This document shows positions 51,601-63,600 of a DNA stretch of 64,000 bases, one piece after another. A model generated the notes under the pieces. The model had not been told where the DNA came from and did not search any database. It was given only the letters and a program-made list of their open reading frames with translations. A program made the translations under genes and the position numbers. Each line of letters starts with the position of its first letter. Positions within the stretch are counted from its first letter, which is position 1. The stretch lies in NCBI RefSeq assembly GCF_964204645.1, contig NC_134030.1, positions 22,015,210-22,079,209 of the forward strand, read 5' to 3'. Origin of the DNA: Tubulanus polymorphus (taxonomy: Eukaryota; Nemertea; Palaeonemertea; Tubulaniformes; Tubulanidae).

Positions 51601-54600
51601 CCTCAGCAATTTAATCAAATCATTGTTCATTGTAAGTAACAGTTTCTTTTTCGAATTCGAGAAATAAATAATTTTCCCTGCAACAATACAGACCCCAGTG
51701 GTAGTGCAGACCTATCCACACATATAGCATGTCACAATGTAACCATGCTAAGCAGGAACATGACAGAGTCTCGCGATGTCATCAGGTTCGAATCCCTGCC
51801 GAGGGAGGAACGTGGAAGAGTCTCACAATGTCATCAGGTTCGAATCCCTGCCGAGGGAGGAACATGGCAGAGTCTCACGATGTCATCAGGTTCGAATCCC
51901 TGCCGAGGGAGGAACGTGGCAGAGTCTCACAATGTCATCAGGTTCGAATCCCTGCCGAGGGAGGAACATGGCAGAGTCTCACGATGTCATCAGGTTCGAA
52001 TCCCTGCCGAGGGAGGAACGTGGCAGAGTCTCACGACGTCATCAGGTTCAAATCCCTGCGAGGGAGGAACGTGGCCGAGTCTCACGATGTCATCAGGTTC
52101 AAATCCCTGCGAGGGAGGAACGTGGCAGAGTCTCACGATGTCATCAGGTTCGAATCCCTGCGAGGGAGGAACGTGGCAGAGTCTCACGATGTCATCAGGT
52201 TCGAATCCCTGCGAGGGAGGAACGTGGCAGAGTCTCACGATGTCATCAGGTTCAAATCCCTGCGAGGGAGGAACGTGGCAGAGTCTCACGACGTCATCAG
52301 GTTCAAATCCCTGCGAGGGAGGGACGTGGCAGAGTCTCACGACGTCATCAGGTTCAAATCCCTGCGAGGGAGGAACGTGGCAGAGTCTCACGATGTCATC
52401 AGGTTCAAATCCCTACTGAGAGAAGATGGGTCTACTATGACAGGGCTTAAGAACTGTGCTAGGTCAGATATAACTTTTACTAATGTTTTGTTTGTTTTTC
52501 AATCAGATTTTGCTGCACCAGTTTGCAAGAAATCCAGTAAAAATAAAACAAATGCAGCGTATATTGTAACAGTTAATAGTTACCCATTGACTCAACAAGT
52601 TACATGTGACCCTCCAGCTGTCGTTCAAAAACTATCAAACTATCAGTGGAATATAACGATACCTATCGTAAATAGTACCACAACTGACTATAGAGGGCAG
52701 TGTTTGGCTGACGGTATTAATGAAAGGGTCATTAATGTCACTGGTTATCATCACGCCGGTCCAACTGATGAACCAGGTAAGATTCCGGGTCACAACTTTG
52801 TAAAATGATTTAATTCCATGACATTATAAAACTCGAGGCCATCATCTCTTAACTCGAAATCATTTCTACACAATCAAAAAATTTACTTACGAAAGTCGTT
52901 ATTTTGATAAATTGTCACAAAATAACCTATTAATATATTTCATAGTCTCAATTTACTAAGTCGTATGTCGTCACATTACTGGAGTTGTCTCTATCATTGG
53001 GTCTCATTTTACTAGGTGTAAGTCGTCATTCATTTGAGTCGTCACAATTCGTATTCGAATCAGCCACCAGTATTTTACCTAACCTGTAACTCAATTAGAT
53101 TAGTCAGTACAGCGGATGAGTCTTATGGGAAATCCGTGCGCGATGACGTAATTCTCTGTGTCGTCCGAACTGAATGTATTTTTTGTGAATATATCACATT
53201 CAAATATTTCGTAATGATTTAGCATCTTTAACTTTCTATCTTGAGGCTGCTTGACCCAATCAAGGAACAATTAATTTTCTCCCATTTCAAAAACAACTTA
53301 TATACTTCATTTAGAGAAAATTTGAGCTTTGAAAGTTAAGAAGCAGTTACTTTTTGCTTGACCTATTTAATTATTCAATTCAATTGCTGTTGTTTTTATC
53401 AATAGTTACAATGGAACTATTTCTAGCTTTATATAATTCTATTCAATCGCATCACCGATTTGTTTAAATTTCAGTTCCAGAAGAAGGGACTGGGGGAATA
53501 GTGTTTGCTGTAATCAGTATACTGATATTACTGATTCTGATAATACTGTTTATACTGTGTCTTTGTGGTTGCTGTAAGTTTTACATAAAACCATCATTTA
53601 ATCTGAAAAACTATGATAAACAAACTGCAGAATCAGAATACTGTGTTATTTCTCATTGACAGTGCGGTGCAGAAAACCTGATGATGAACTGTGTAGATGT
53701 GGAAATTGTAAGTTATGTAATAATTCAAATAAAGAATGCTAGAAATTGAAAATAGTGCATAAGGCCGAATGTATTCTAGAGCCCTAAGATAACCAGATAC
53801 AGTTGATCCTCAATTATCTGTCCACATTTTTAATCTCGGGACCCTAGTTGCGCAGTATCATTCAAAAAGTGTTCGTAAACTATTAATCTGGTCTTAAGTT
53901 GTTAGTTCGGCTACAAAACTAAAACTGTCTTAAACTGGCCTTGAATGTTAGCCATCACTGTGCACATTACAAAACATTTAGTTGAAACACACAATAAAAT
54001 GATGTTATCTGCAATCGTAGATTTTCCCCTGACAAAACCGGTCTCGATAACTGAGAGTTCATGAGGTCTGAAATCAGTCACACTTCTAGATTATGCTTAA
54101 AATTGCATACATGGGCTTAAAGAAACAACACAATTTTGTGTGCTTGCGTTTGACAAAAGATGACGATTCAAAAAATGATTGTATTGTTTTTTTTTGTTTT
54201 CAGCACTGAATTTCAATAGTATAAGCCGTGAACTAATGATTTGTAATTGTCGCACCGAGGACTCGTCGGACGATAAACTATGTGTATGTTGTTGCTGTAA
54301 GTGTCATAGAAAAATACCATCGTAGAATCGTAGAAAGGATTATCGCAAATTAGAATAATTTGTTTGTTTGTTTTTAGTGACTTGCAAATTACCTGCTGCC
54401 GATGAACCTGATAATAAGGATGACTCCTCAGATGAACTGTGTCATTGTTGTTGCTGTGAGTTCTATATATAAACTGATAAAGATTAATAGTCAGTAACTG
54501 TAGAATAAACTGTTGTATTATTTTCTATTTGCAGTGCTGTTGAGAAGTGAGCCGTCTAGATGTAATTACTGAAAGTTTTATTAACATTGAAAACATTGAT

Positions 54601-57600
54601 GATTAATCCTGCAAAATTAACTGTTATTGTCATTGGATATTCACGAATTCAAGAATGTTTGGAACTTAGAAGAACAGAATGTTATCATTTCTGGGATTCA
54701 GCACGGGTTGGGTCGTAGTTTCAGATGGCTGCAAACGTGAAATGTGCTACGACCAAACATTCACCGGTTCATTAAAAATCATTTTGATATAAACCGCCGC
54801 CTCGTACCCATAGGAATTAACGCGGAGAAGCTACTATGTAACATCGTTCTCTTCACAAATAACGGTGTTTGAAAAAGTAACCATTTTACAATGTTTAGCA
54901 TCATTCAACTTTCAATCAATTTTCTAGACACAATACGCGCATTATTCAGACCAGAATTTAGGTGCACGAGACGCATTAAAAATCTAAAGCCAGAATATGC
55001 GTAATGTTTATTTATTTTCGTCTGACATCGATCACTTTCAGATCTGAATCAGTGCGGCCTAAATAAACCGTCGTTTTTATATCTATTACGCAGGCAGCAT
55101 TAATTAGATTATCTAATGGCTAATCAGTAGCGAATGAATTACTCGTAGATGCAGTGTCTTGGGTACAGGCTCGATACAAGTCACTGCGGGGTCACAAATC
55201 AACGTTGATAGGTTAAGATTACTTGCCTACGTAGGTTCTGCATTTTTCTCGTTGGGAAGTATCGTTACGTTGTTGGGTGACGATAGTAATAAATTATCAC
55301 ATATGCCTACCGGGTATCGGTAATGAAAACTTGCGTCCGGTGCCTTGTCCCAGTTACCATTTATTGCGAACTAGAAGAAATTCCGTAAATCCGTGATTCC
55401 GATATAGTACCGGTTTAAACTCGAGAAAGTTACGCAGTATCATTGGTTCAATTATCTCATAGCATTAGTATCCATGACTATCTTTAGTGGCTCCAACAAT
55501 ATCCAAATCACACTGTTTATTTATTGGGTTGATTTGTCAGGTGAATGTGCATCATGTAGACGAACAGTATTTCTGTTCTCTAATTTACAGTCACGTGTTT
55601 GGTTCCGAAATCTAAAGATGCGATTGAATTGTTGCGTTGGACAAGTGAAACCTGGTATGAAAAAGGTAAGATTCTCTCACATGATTTACTGCGCATATTC
55701 TCAGATATCGGTTTGATAATTTTAGGTGTTGTTTTCTCTTTGTAGATCATGAGAATTGGGTGAAAACACGTGACCAACTGCAGCCGGGTATTTATAGAAT
55801 TATTAACCCTTTATTTCTATACTTTCTATATTCTTGCATGAATACAGTACCTGATGCCCTAATGTAAGTTGTCGTAAACTATTCTACTGGTCTTAAGTTG
55901 TTAGATTTGCTATTGGACCAAAATGAGCTTAGACTGGTTTAAGCTCAACTAGACATATTGGCCACAGAACTAAAACTGTCTTAAACTGGTCTTGAATGTA
56001 AGCCATCATGGTGCACATTAGCCCTATTACAAAATATTTAGTTCATTGTCAATCAAAATGTTGCGATCGTAGATTATCATAATATACAGAATGCTAGAAA
56101 TCTAAAAATAGTGTACACAGCTGGAGGGATCCGAGCCAGATACAGTTCTTGATTACTTGCCTACGTAGGTTCTGCATTTTCTCGTTGGGAAGTATCGTTA
56201 CGTTGTTCGGTGACGATAGTGATAAATTATCACATATGCCTACCAGTTATCGGTAATGAAAACTTGCGTCCGGTTCCTTGTCCCAGTTACCATTTATTGC
56301 GAACTAGAAGAAATTCTGTAAATCCGTGATTCCGAAATAGTACCGGTTTAAACTCAAGAAAGTTACGCAGTATCATTGGTTCAATTATCTCATAGCATTA
56401 GTATCCATTAGCATTAGCATTAGTATGACTGTCTTTAGTGGGTGGCTCCAACAATATCCAAATCACATTGTTTCTTTATTGGGTTGATTTGTCAGGTGAA
56501 CGTGCATCATGTAGGACAAACAGTATTTCTGTTTTCTAATTTACAGTACCGCGTTTGGTTCCGAAATCTAAAGATGTGATTGAATTGTTGCGTTGGACAA
56601 GTGAAACCTGGTATGAAAAAGGTAAGATTCTCTCACATGATTTACTGCGCATATTCTCAGATATCGGTTTGATAATGTTTAGGTGTTGTTTTCTCTTTGT
56701 AGATCATGAGAATTGGGTGAAAACACGTGACCAACTGCAGCCGGGTATTTATAGAATTATTAACCCTTTATTTCTATAACATGTAGAATATCTTGCATGA
56801 ATACAGTTCATAGTTTCAGAAATCATCCACTAATCATCTGAAAGATATACAACTGATTTTGCTTCATTATCAAATCTGTAATTATCAATTTAAGTTTATG
56901 GTTAACAACGTAATTTCTTGAAGATTTCTTGAGAATTGTTTGATCAATTATGTTGATATTTCGTTTATATCTGTATTAACCCTAGACACGCATCTGCAGT
57001 CTTACTGGTGCATGCCTAGCGACCATTGTTCTTAAAAGAAATCAGCACCTCATGCACATTTTCGAAGTCTATGGGAAATTTCAAAGACATTTGGCTCATT
57101 TGTCTCGAGGTCTGAAGTGGACAAAACAACATGCTCCGTAAAAAGACATTGGCTTGATCGAAATCAAGATGACTAATTTTCGATTTTCGTTTTCAAAAAT
57201 CAGTACTATTTGTACATTTTGGAGGTTTTTCTAGAGACATTTTAATAGATGCTTTAATCTATTTTTCTTGATGTTTGGTTTATACATGTATCTACCCTAG
57301 ATGTATCAACAGTTCTGAAAATGAATAGTTGGAATCAAGACTGGCGGCTATTGTTACTTGGCAGGGCGGTTAAAACGACCCTCTCCTTTTTTACCAAGTG
57401 CCCAAAATATAGGCTTGTCATTCCCTGTACTGATCATGATCTGATAATATGTTTCAAAGTTTCAAAAAGTGTAGCTAAATCATTTAACTGTGAATGACTA
57501 TGTAACAATTATTTTTTCACTTCGTGAATGCGGCGCAAGCGGGCCACCAAACGCAAATAAGAAGGGACCTTCCCATGTGAGGTGAAACCCTCTTTTCCTT

Positions 57601-60600
57601 TCTGGCAGCTAGGGATCCACCCCTGTTTGAAAAAAATCAGCACTTTTTGCACAATTTACCGACTCATATGTGGAACAAACCAGCATGTTATGTTTTATTG
57701 TTTGTTTTGGTTAGGTGTTTAATGCAATTAACTCACAATTATTTCTATCTGTGAAGCACATTTGTAATAATGGATTACCATTGACAATAAACTATACGCG
57801 AGAAACATTTTTAGATGTCGTCTTTTTTTTCATGTAGCTAATATCTGTGTTGTTTTTTTAACAGTTAAAACTGGAGACTTTGAGGTCATTGAAAGGTCAT
57901 TTAATCCAGGTATGTTAGATATTTATTCTAATTTCAATAAAACAATATAAACTCAGATGATTCATCGATGAATCAACTACTTGTTTGTTAACGTCGATGA
58001 ATTCATTTAAAAAATTGATTTATCGTCAATTTTTCTTTCTAGAAATTGATAGAATAATTGTCGATGTTTACGGAACTGAGAATGATTGGATGATAACGAG
58101 AGATAAGGATAAACAAGGTAAGAGGAGTGATGACTCAGTTGCCAGGGTAAGTGTCAAACCGGCTGAATGGTTTGTTGCAACCCGGGGCCGGGTTTATAGA
58201 CTGGTATTAACTTTAAACCCGGGGTTAGTTTAATTAATTTTCAATTAAGTTAGCCCCCGGGTTAAAGATAATACCAGTCTATAAAACCGGGTCCTGCATA
58301 CAATACTGTACCGGAATATAACACTTCCCCGGGCCTCCTATCTTCACCCAACAGTAATTCAACCTGTTTGATGCACAATTTTTTTGATTATTGAAAAAAA
58401 TGCTTTTTATATTTCATTTCAGCAATAGCTATCAGAGAATTCCTGTTTGGACAGTTATCACATGATGAAAGTAAGTAATCGTTTACCTATAGTTAAAGTG
58501 TTAGTTAGTTATGTACATGCACATGGGTGTTATGTGAACATGCACATGTGAGTTCAGTTGACATGCACGTGTGAGTTATATTTACATGCACATGTGAGTT
58601 CAGTTGACATGCACGTGTGAGTTATATTTACATGTTCATGTTATTATTACGTATACATATGAGTAATACATGCATGTACATGTGAACATGTGCATGTGAG
58701 TTTACCTGCGATGTGTTTTAAGTTTAAGTAGAGTTTGGTCAGTTTTCATACATTTCCAGGTTTGTTAGATTTGGTGAATGAAATTCTAAGTAAGTACAAA
58801 ATCTCGGTATTGTATCAACTCTCTTCAACTCTAACCATCAGAAGTGTTTGTTATTGTTTATTGACAGGAAAATACGCGAGAATAAACGATTTAAAAACAA
58901 AACTATCAAATGAGATCGGTAAGATTTGATTGAATACAGTTATTGATGTAATGAGTTTATTGATTATTATTCTACTGTCAACTCATTTTGTAAATGTATT
59001 ACAGATACATTACTGAACAAGAAGAGGTCAATAGATGGCGCTGATTACAATAGAGATGAAGGTACATGATTATTTACTGTTCAAATGAAATATTCAGCTT
59101 TGCAGATAGAAATGTGACGAATTCTATTCAAGATGGCCGCTTGGTAGCGTTTTGGCAAAAATCTATAAACCTGATACAAGCGACCAGTTTAGAATTTGTA
59201 ATAATTCACTGTGTTATTTCGTGAAATGGAAAGTTAATCTAATGCCATTTTTGCCTAAATTCGTACCAATTTTGCCAAATTGGATGCATCAAAATTTGAG
59301 ATGGAAATTTCATCTTGAATATATTAGACTATAGCATCAGAATTATTCAAGTTACAACAAAATAATCAAATTCACATTTGTTATTTAAGAAATAAGATGT
59401 GATACAAACTATGGGTAATGATACAGCATGAGTGTTGAACCAATTTCAAATCTAATTCTTTGTTTCAGATGAAGTTCATGTAAGTTTTATGACGCAATCT
59501 AATGAAGAGAAAAGACCCCTGACAAACAAAGAGAAACAGTTCATCAGAGATGGTCAGTAAAACTATGAATTCGATCAGAGTTAAATTTTCACATGTAGTT
59601 GACGACACTGAGTTACCAGAGAGTCTCGTAAAGTGTTTACAGGACTTACTGGCGAAAATTGCTAACTTTTTGAAAAAAGGACTTCCGAATTTGTCAAGTT
59701 TTATTTAGATACCTATTAGTAATGATTAGTCTTGTAGTGACCAGGGTTCAGTGATTCACTGTGTCGCTAATGTTTAGGATTTATCTGTATTTATCGATTT
59801 GCAAAATGAAGCGAGCGACAAAAGAGCAACTGCTCTGTGTGAATCACATTCAGCTTTTACCGGAAGCTCAAACCATTGATGATATTGTAGTTTTTTTTTG
59901 TAAGATTCAAATCCCCAGTAAACGGTTGTAATGAATTTCTATATTTTCAGTTGCTTCAGCAGTTGAATCTATTGTTGATTTGTTTGCTAAAATGTCCGGT
60001 AGGTTCCATAAATCATTTCAGTAAAAATACTGTGGAGTTTGTTGTGGAATCATTGAATAATTGATTGTGTTTATTTTTACTGTAGATGCTGAATTATGTG
60101 AACGAGGAATATTCAACATAAAACGTAGGTTTTAATATATATATATATATGTATTTATTGCCAAAGTTATAAACTTTTATGACAAAAATCGATATACAAG
60201 CATAAATGGCGGGAAACAATATAACATAGAACAAACATTGATACATGTATGTGGATTACATAATAAGTTAAGGTTGCCTGAGTATATAAACTTTCTTAAG
60301 GAATTTCGAAAGGTTTGAAAAATCATTGTTATTACGCATTAGAATAGAAAATTAATGCATAACAGATTATTATTTAGCCTAAAATTGTCCCTTGCACGTG
60401 CCGGTCACGGAGTATACGGTGTTTTATAGATGATCTAGAGTTTACCATGAATTGTTGTGTCCAGATATACGACAAACCACAGTCATCTAAAATCTTCTAA
60501 ATAAATAATAGCCAGAGACTCTTAGCAATAATCTTTAAAATACAAATTCAAAATATTTTGTAGAGAATTGAACTAGGTTAAGTTTGTTCACACGAAATCG

Positions 60601-63600
60601 TTTTAACTCAAAAATTAATCAGAATTCTAGGCTTCACAATGTAGGAAAAATTCCAGGGGAATTAAGGTAAAATAGTTAATATAAGTGCAAGCTTGGGGTA
60701 ATATACAACATTAAATCAGCCACGTTTTAAGAAATTTAAAGAAATGGAAACTTAGGGCTACTAAAATACAACCAAATACAACCAAAACCAAAAGTGGCAT
60801 TTTTACCGGTGGCATTTTTTCCTATGTTGCAAAAGTTTCAAAAGTTTCTAAATGTGTCTAAATTCGGAATGGTTTCGCGAAGTTCAGTAAGAAGGGTACA
60901 ATCAAAGAGAAAATGTAATTCATCCCCAAAAACATTGCAAATTGGGCACATTCTTTCATTTCTAGGTAGATGGAGATTAGGTAAATTGTCCCCTGAAAAA
61001 TATGTTCCATTTGTAATTTCTAACTCACATACATTTCGGAATTTGCCTCATTCTAGTTTTACTTCGCACAAAAACTTATATTTTCGTTTTATCGACATTT
61101 ACAGTGAGGTCATTAACGGCACAGTATTCAAATGAAGCCTTTAAAGTTTAACTGGAGTGATCTCTCATCCTCCGTGGATAACCGTGTTATCCGCATATAA
61201 TGAATAATTGAGTAAAGCATCAATACCCTGATCACACCCCGAGTTCAGATTTGCTATAAACGATAAAGTTTGGTTGCCACGGTCATTAAAAAAGTCCTCA
61301 ATATCATTCAAAAACTAAAGAGAAGGAATATGCGACAGGTTTTCTTGTCCTTCTGTCTTGTCCTTCAGCCCAGTACAGCCCCCTGGTGACAATATGAGAT
61401 GTAACCTTTCTGCTATTTGTATTGTAGAAGAGATTGTTGATGAGATAAAATGCGAATATTTTCAAACTCCCGAATTTAGAAGTAAGTTTCCAATAAAATC
61501 AGAACCTGTTTTAACAACCAGAACTCAAATATTAATATATGTATGTATTGTATTATTATTTATAGGATCAGTTGAGACTGCAGTGAATGAAGCTATCGAG
61601 AATTCAAGTAATCAAATATTCTTCAAAAGTTCGAATTCTGTGATTGAATTGAGTTCAGTTTGGCTGAAGGTGCTTTTTTAAATGTATATACTTATATTTT
61701 ACAGAAAAATCACAACACGGCAAAAAACCATGCTATGAATATGCAGGTTTGTAAAATTCTAATTTCTGTAAATGAATTTGACCTGATGTGGTTGCTACCC
61801 TGGACCGAATTTCATAGATTAGGGGGCAAAATATTCCCCTGGACCCAGTTTTATAGACTGGTATTATCTTTAACCCGGGAGATAACTTAATTGAAAATGA
61901 ATCAAGTTAGCCCCCGGGTTAAAGATAATACCAGTCTATAAAACCGACTCCTTGGCCTTGGAAACTTTTTGAAAATTGTCAGTATTTAACAAGTTTCTCA
62001 ATGTTGCTATGGTGGTTGTCACCATTGTTGAGGATTTTCCCCACGAGGATCATTCATCTATTACGTATGCAAAAAATTCAGAAAAATCCTCGAGTAAGCT
62101 GATAATAGTTAGATCGAGTCTATTATGTAGAAAAAGAGTGGATGAAAATGTAGTCACGTGATAAAATTCATCCGGAGAAGAATTGAATTTTAAAAATCAT
62201 TAAGGTGCGTACAATACGCATTACTATTTACCCTCCCCCTTTTGTACACAAAAGTATGCAATTTAATAAGACCCCCTTTGTACAATTTGATTTTTGAGTT
62301 TAACCCCCTCCCTACCCAAAATGCGTACCTAATAATTGGGTGACCCCTTAAAAGGTAACTTTGAACCCGCCCTATAAATGAAACTAGGCCCATGATGATG
62401 ACCACAAAGAGGAGATAATTTTCAGTTGCTTTCCCTTCAGAATTTTATTCTATTATTTCAGTGCAGTGGATAGCTGATAAAATGAAAGGTAAATTGACTG
62501 ATAATAAATACTCAATTTCGTGATGAATTTGTGTTGATGTTTACAAAAATAATTCTAATTTCAGGTTTCACGGTTAAACCATCTGAAACTTATGGTATGT
62601 AATATTGTTATATACAGTTGATTATAACGGTCGCTGCCATCGTTTTTGTCACTGTCACTGTTCACTTAACACGAACATTTATCAGAGAACAAATTTGTAA
62701 AATCAAACTCAAATTCAATGAAAATACCATTTATAAATCGCCAAAATTCATTATGATGTCATATTTTTCATTGGTCCCAAAAGTGGCTTAAAGGACTTTG
62801 ACTATATTCATACATGTATCTTGTGTGGGTGCCTCATCAGTCAGTCAAGTGGGAGGGAAGTTGAGTAACAATTCACTAAAAATCATGACGTTTTTTTCAG
62901 AGCGTAATGAATTTGCTAAACGTGCACGAGCAGCAGGTAATGCATAAATTATGTGTGCTGAAATTGATGTATTGATTTTGATAATGTTTTATGATGTTAT
63001 ACGTAATTTGATTTCTGTTTCAGTATTAAAAAAGTCAAAGAAAGTTTATTTTTGAGATACGTGATAATGTTTTATGATGTTATACGTAATTTAATTTGTT
63101 TCAGTTAAGAGGAAATCAAGAGAGTTGATGGATGAGATACGTGATATAACGGATAAAGGTAATCAATATTGACTTCTATAAACATCTCACTGACTCAATA
63201 ATTCTATATTCATGAATTCATGTTTCCACATTAGTAATGTAACATGTCTGGTTCCTACGGAAGAGCGGCCACATGAAAATCTTTTTTAAAAGTCTTCTTC
63301 GGCAATGTTTCTTTCTTGATAATCACCTTCATCAACCAATCACCATTAAAATGTTCTGACGTCACTGTAGTGTATGATGTAATCTGCTTAATTTCCAACT
63401 GGAAAAGGAATCAACACCCATGAAATATTCGGGTTTATTGAATTCATGTAATTGTGATAACAATTCTGATGTGAGTTTGATCTGATGTTACATGTGAATG
63501 ATATTGCTGTTTATAGTTTGGATGCATCAGTTTTTCAAGAATATTTCATTTCATTTTTCAGGCGAATTAAAAAAGCTCGGTTTCCTGGTAGATGAGTCGA
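48489..63600 (+). CDS. Large four-Ig receptor, copy B (incomplete at 3' end, at least 899 aa)
   Basis: 30 usable exons are seen, from the signal exon to the counterpart of exon 69; the terminal exon lies right of the window. The exon sum is 2698 nt, leaving phase 1 as required. The Ig and membrane exons match copy A one to one. The tail differs: the exon 10 donor is dead, the exon 11-12 pair is doubled, exons 22-61 of copy A are missing, and one exon has a decayed duplicate. In spite of this no frameshift or stop arises, because all tail exons are phase-1 symmetric. The copy is likely functional with a tail shorter by about 700 residues. Exon positions are given in the following entries. Confidence 0.78.
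49102..49680 (-). mobile_element. Penelope-like element fragment (GIY-YIG end)
   Basis: On the minus strand a frame from about 49657 reads TKRHVKKSALIIEHLENCHN followed by NIDF, the pattern (R-H....SA..EH....H.IDF) of the C-terminal part of GIY-YIG endonucleases of Penelope-like retroelements. A hammerhead-like motif, known from the terminal repeats of these elements, follows on the same strand. The reverse transcriptase part is missing. It lies in intron 1 of large receptor B, which has only about 230 bp in copy A. Confidence 0.6.
49147..49181 (-). ncRNA. Hammerhead-ribozyme-like core
   Basis: On the minus strand CTGATGA (plus 49175-49181) is followed by a GGCT/AGCC stem and GAAAC (plus 49147-49151). 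Just before CTGATGA the sequence can form a hairpin GTGTA-TCGG-TACGC, or offer a GUA cleavage triplet. Outer strands (AAATATATCTCG and CGAAATATATT) could pair as stem III. Cleavage activity is uncertain. Confidence 0.45.
49710..49791 (+). repeat. Duplicated acceptor and exon start before Ig1, copy B
   Basis: One extra 82-bp unit (exon start at 49710) precedes the productive start at 49792. As in copy A the upstream acceptor leads to an early TGA. Confidence 0.8.
49792..52776 (+). CDS. Exons 2-5, large receptor B: Ig domains 1-4
   Basis: The exons are 49792-50082 (97 codons), 50180-50515 (112), 51296-51631 (112) and 52507-52776 (90), all phase 1 to 1. They match copy A exons 2-5, with Ig1 two codons and Ig2 one codon longer. 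Cysteine pairs are kept in each (SITCKQ/YKCVAI, TCTCKA/IQCRLW, EYTCRT/FRCAVK, QVTCDP/RGQCLA). Differences from A: about 22 of 95 in Ig1, 7 of 111 in Ig2, 4 of 112 in Ig3, 1 of 90 in Ig4. Confidence 0.83.
51735..52415 (+). repeat. 51/52-bp minisatellite in the Ig3-Ig4 intron, copy B
   Basis: About 13 units against four in copy A. The later units have lost one C (CTGCGAGG in place of CTGCCGAGG), giving a 51-bp period that keeps frames open and explains the long apparent ORFs. Many units retain the GGTTCGAATCC B box; others read GGTTCAAATCC. The array ends about 90 bp before the Ig4 acceptor. Confidence 0.88.
53475..54455 (+). CDS. Exons 6-9, large receptor B: membrane and Cys-rich exons
   Basis: The exons are 53475-53573 (membrane helix), 53663-53707, 54204-54296 and 54378-54455, with the same phases and lengths as in copy A. 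The DDxLCVCCC and SDELCHCCC ends are kept (DDKLC in the second Cys-rich exon). Confidence 0.78.
54535..54570 (+). pseudogene. Dead counterpart of exon 10 in copy B
   Basis: The acceptor and 36-nt body match exon 10 of copy A, but the donor GTAAGT has become GAAAGT, and reading through gives TGA at once. One of its two cysteines is also lost (CTC to SRC). The exon must be skipped, which costs 12 residues and no frame. Confidence 0.7.
55591..56744 (+). CDS. Duplicated exon pair 11-12 in copy B
   Basis: The exons are 55591-55665, 55746-55787, 56547-56621 and 56703-56744. The pair LLRWTSETWYEK plus DHENWVKTRDQLQP occurs twice with intact splice sites; copy A has one pair. The duplicated unit is about 957 bp and includes flanking intron. 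Confidence 0.75.
56930..57720. other. Copy B-specific intron insertion
   Basis: About 0.8 kb has no counterpart in the matching intron of copy A (17230-17300). No ORF or terminal repeats were recognised. Confidence 0.4.
57865..60124 (+). CDS. Tail exons 13-21 counterparts, large receptor B
   Basis: The exons are 57865-57909, 58043-58117, 58423-58470, 58760-58789, 58868-58918, 59005-59061, 59469-59552, 59951-59998 and 60086-60124. All are phase-1 symmetric. Exon 13 is one codon longer and exon 18 two codons shorter than in copy A, both in whole codons. The peptides ENDWMITRDKDKQ, SNEEKRPLTNKEK and AELCERGIFNIK match copy A. Confidence 0.75.
58187..58293. mobile_element. Palindromic MITE, copy 3 of 4
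   Basis: Same element and position as 18247-18358 of copy A. Confidence 0.78.
58510..58730. repeat. ACATGTG-rich degenerate repeat
   Basis: Short words such as ACATGCACATGTGAG recur irregularly. Similar tracts lie in introns at 18560-18770, 20025-20135 and 22115-22240. Confidence 0.6.
60137..61405 (-). mobile_element. Non-LTR retrotransposon 3' part at the tail deletion breakpoint
   Basis: On the minus strand, upstream of the stop at 60838-60840, a frame reads RNERMCPICNVFGDELHFLF and TELRETIPNLDTFRNF, the Cys-containing C-terminus of a LINE reverse transcriptase ORF. An in-frame stop further 5' shows decay. Its 3' end abuts an (AT)n run at 60137, where similarity with copy A stops. Confidence 0.68.
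61428..63600 (+). CDS. Tail exons 62-69 counterparts, large receptor B
   Basis: The exons are 61428-61481, 61566-61607, 61705-61746, 62462-62488, 62565-62594, 62901-62936, 63105-63158 and 63562-63600. They pair with copy A exons 62-69, all in phase 1; the fifth is one codon shorter. Peptides: EEIVDEIKCEYFQTPEFR, VQWIADKMK, SRELMDEIRDITDK, GELKKLGFLVDES. Exon 21 (60124) joins directly to 61428 in frame. Confidence 0.74.
61840..61948. mobile_element. Palindromic MITE, copy 4 of 4
   Basis: Same element and intron position as 36496-36610 of copy A. Confidence 0.75.
63024..63055 (+). pseudogene. Decayed duplicate of exon 68 in copy B
   Basis: After a good acceptor (CTGTTTCAG) the sequence begins like exon 68 but meets TGA after about ten codons. 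The working version follows 80 bp later at 63105-63158, with the same upstream intron sequence. Confidence 0.6.

Noticed and set aside
51729-52808. A 359-codon open frame through the minisatellite into the Ig4 exon
   Set aside because: The first two thirds are 51/52-bp repeat units in an intron; the Ig4 exon has its own acceptor at 52507 with the family phase, and copy A has the same exon with a different array.
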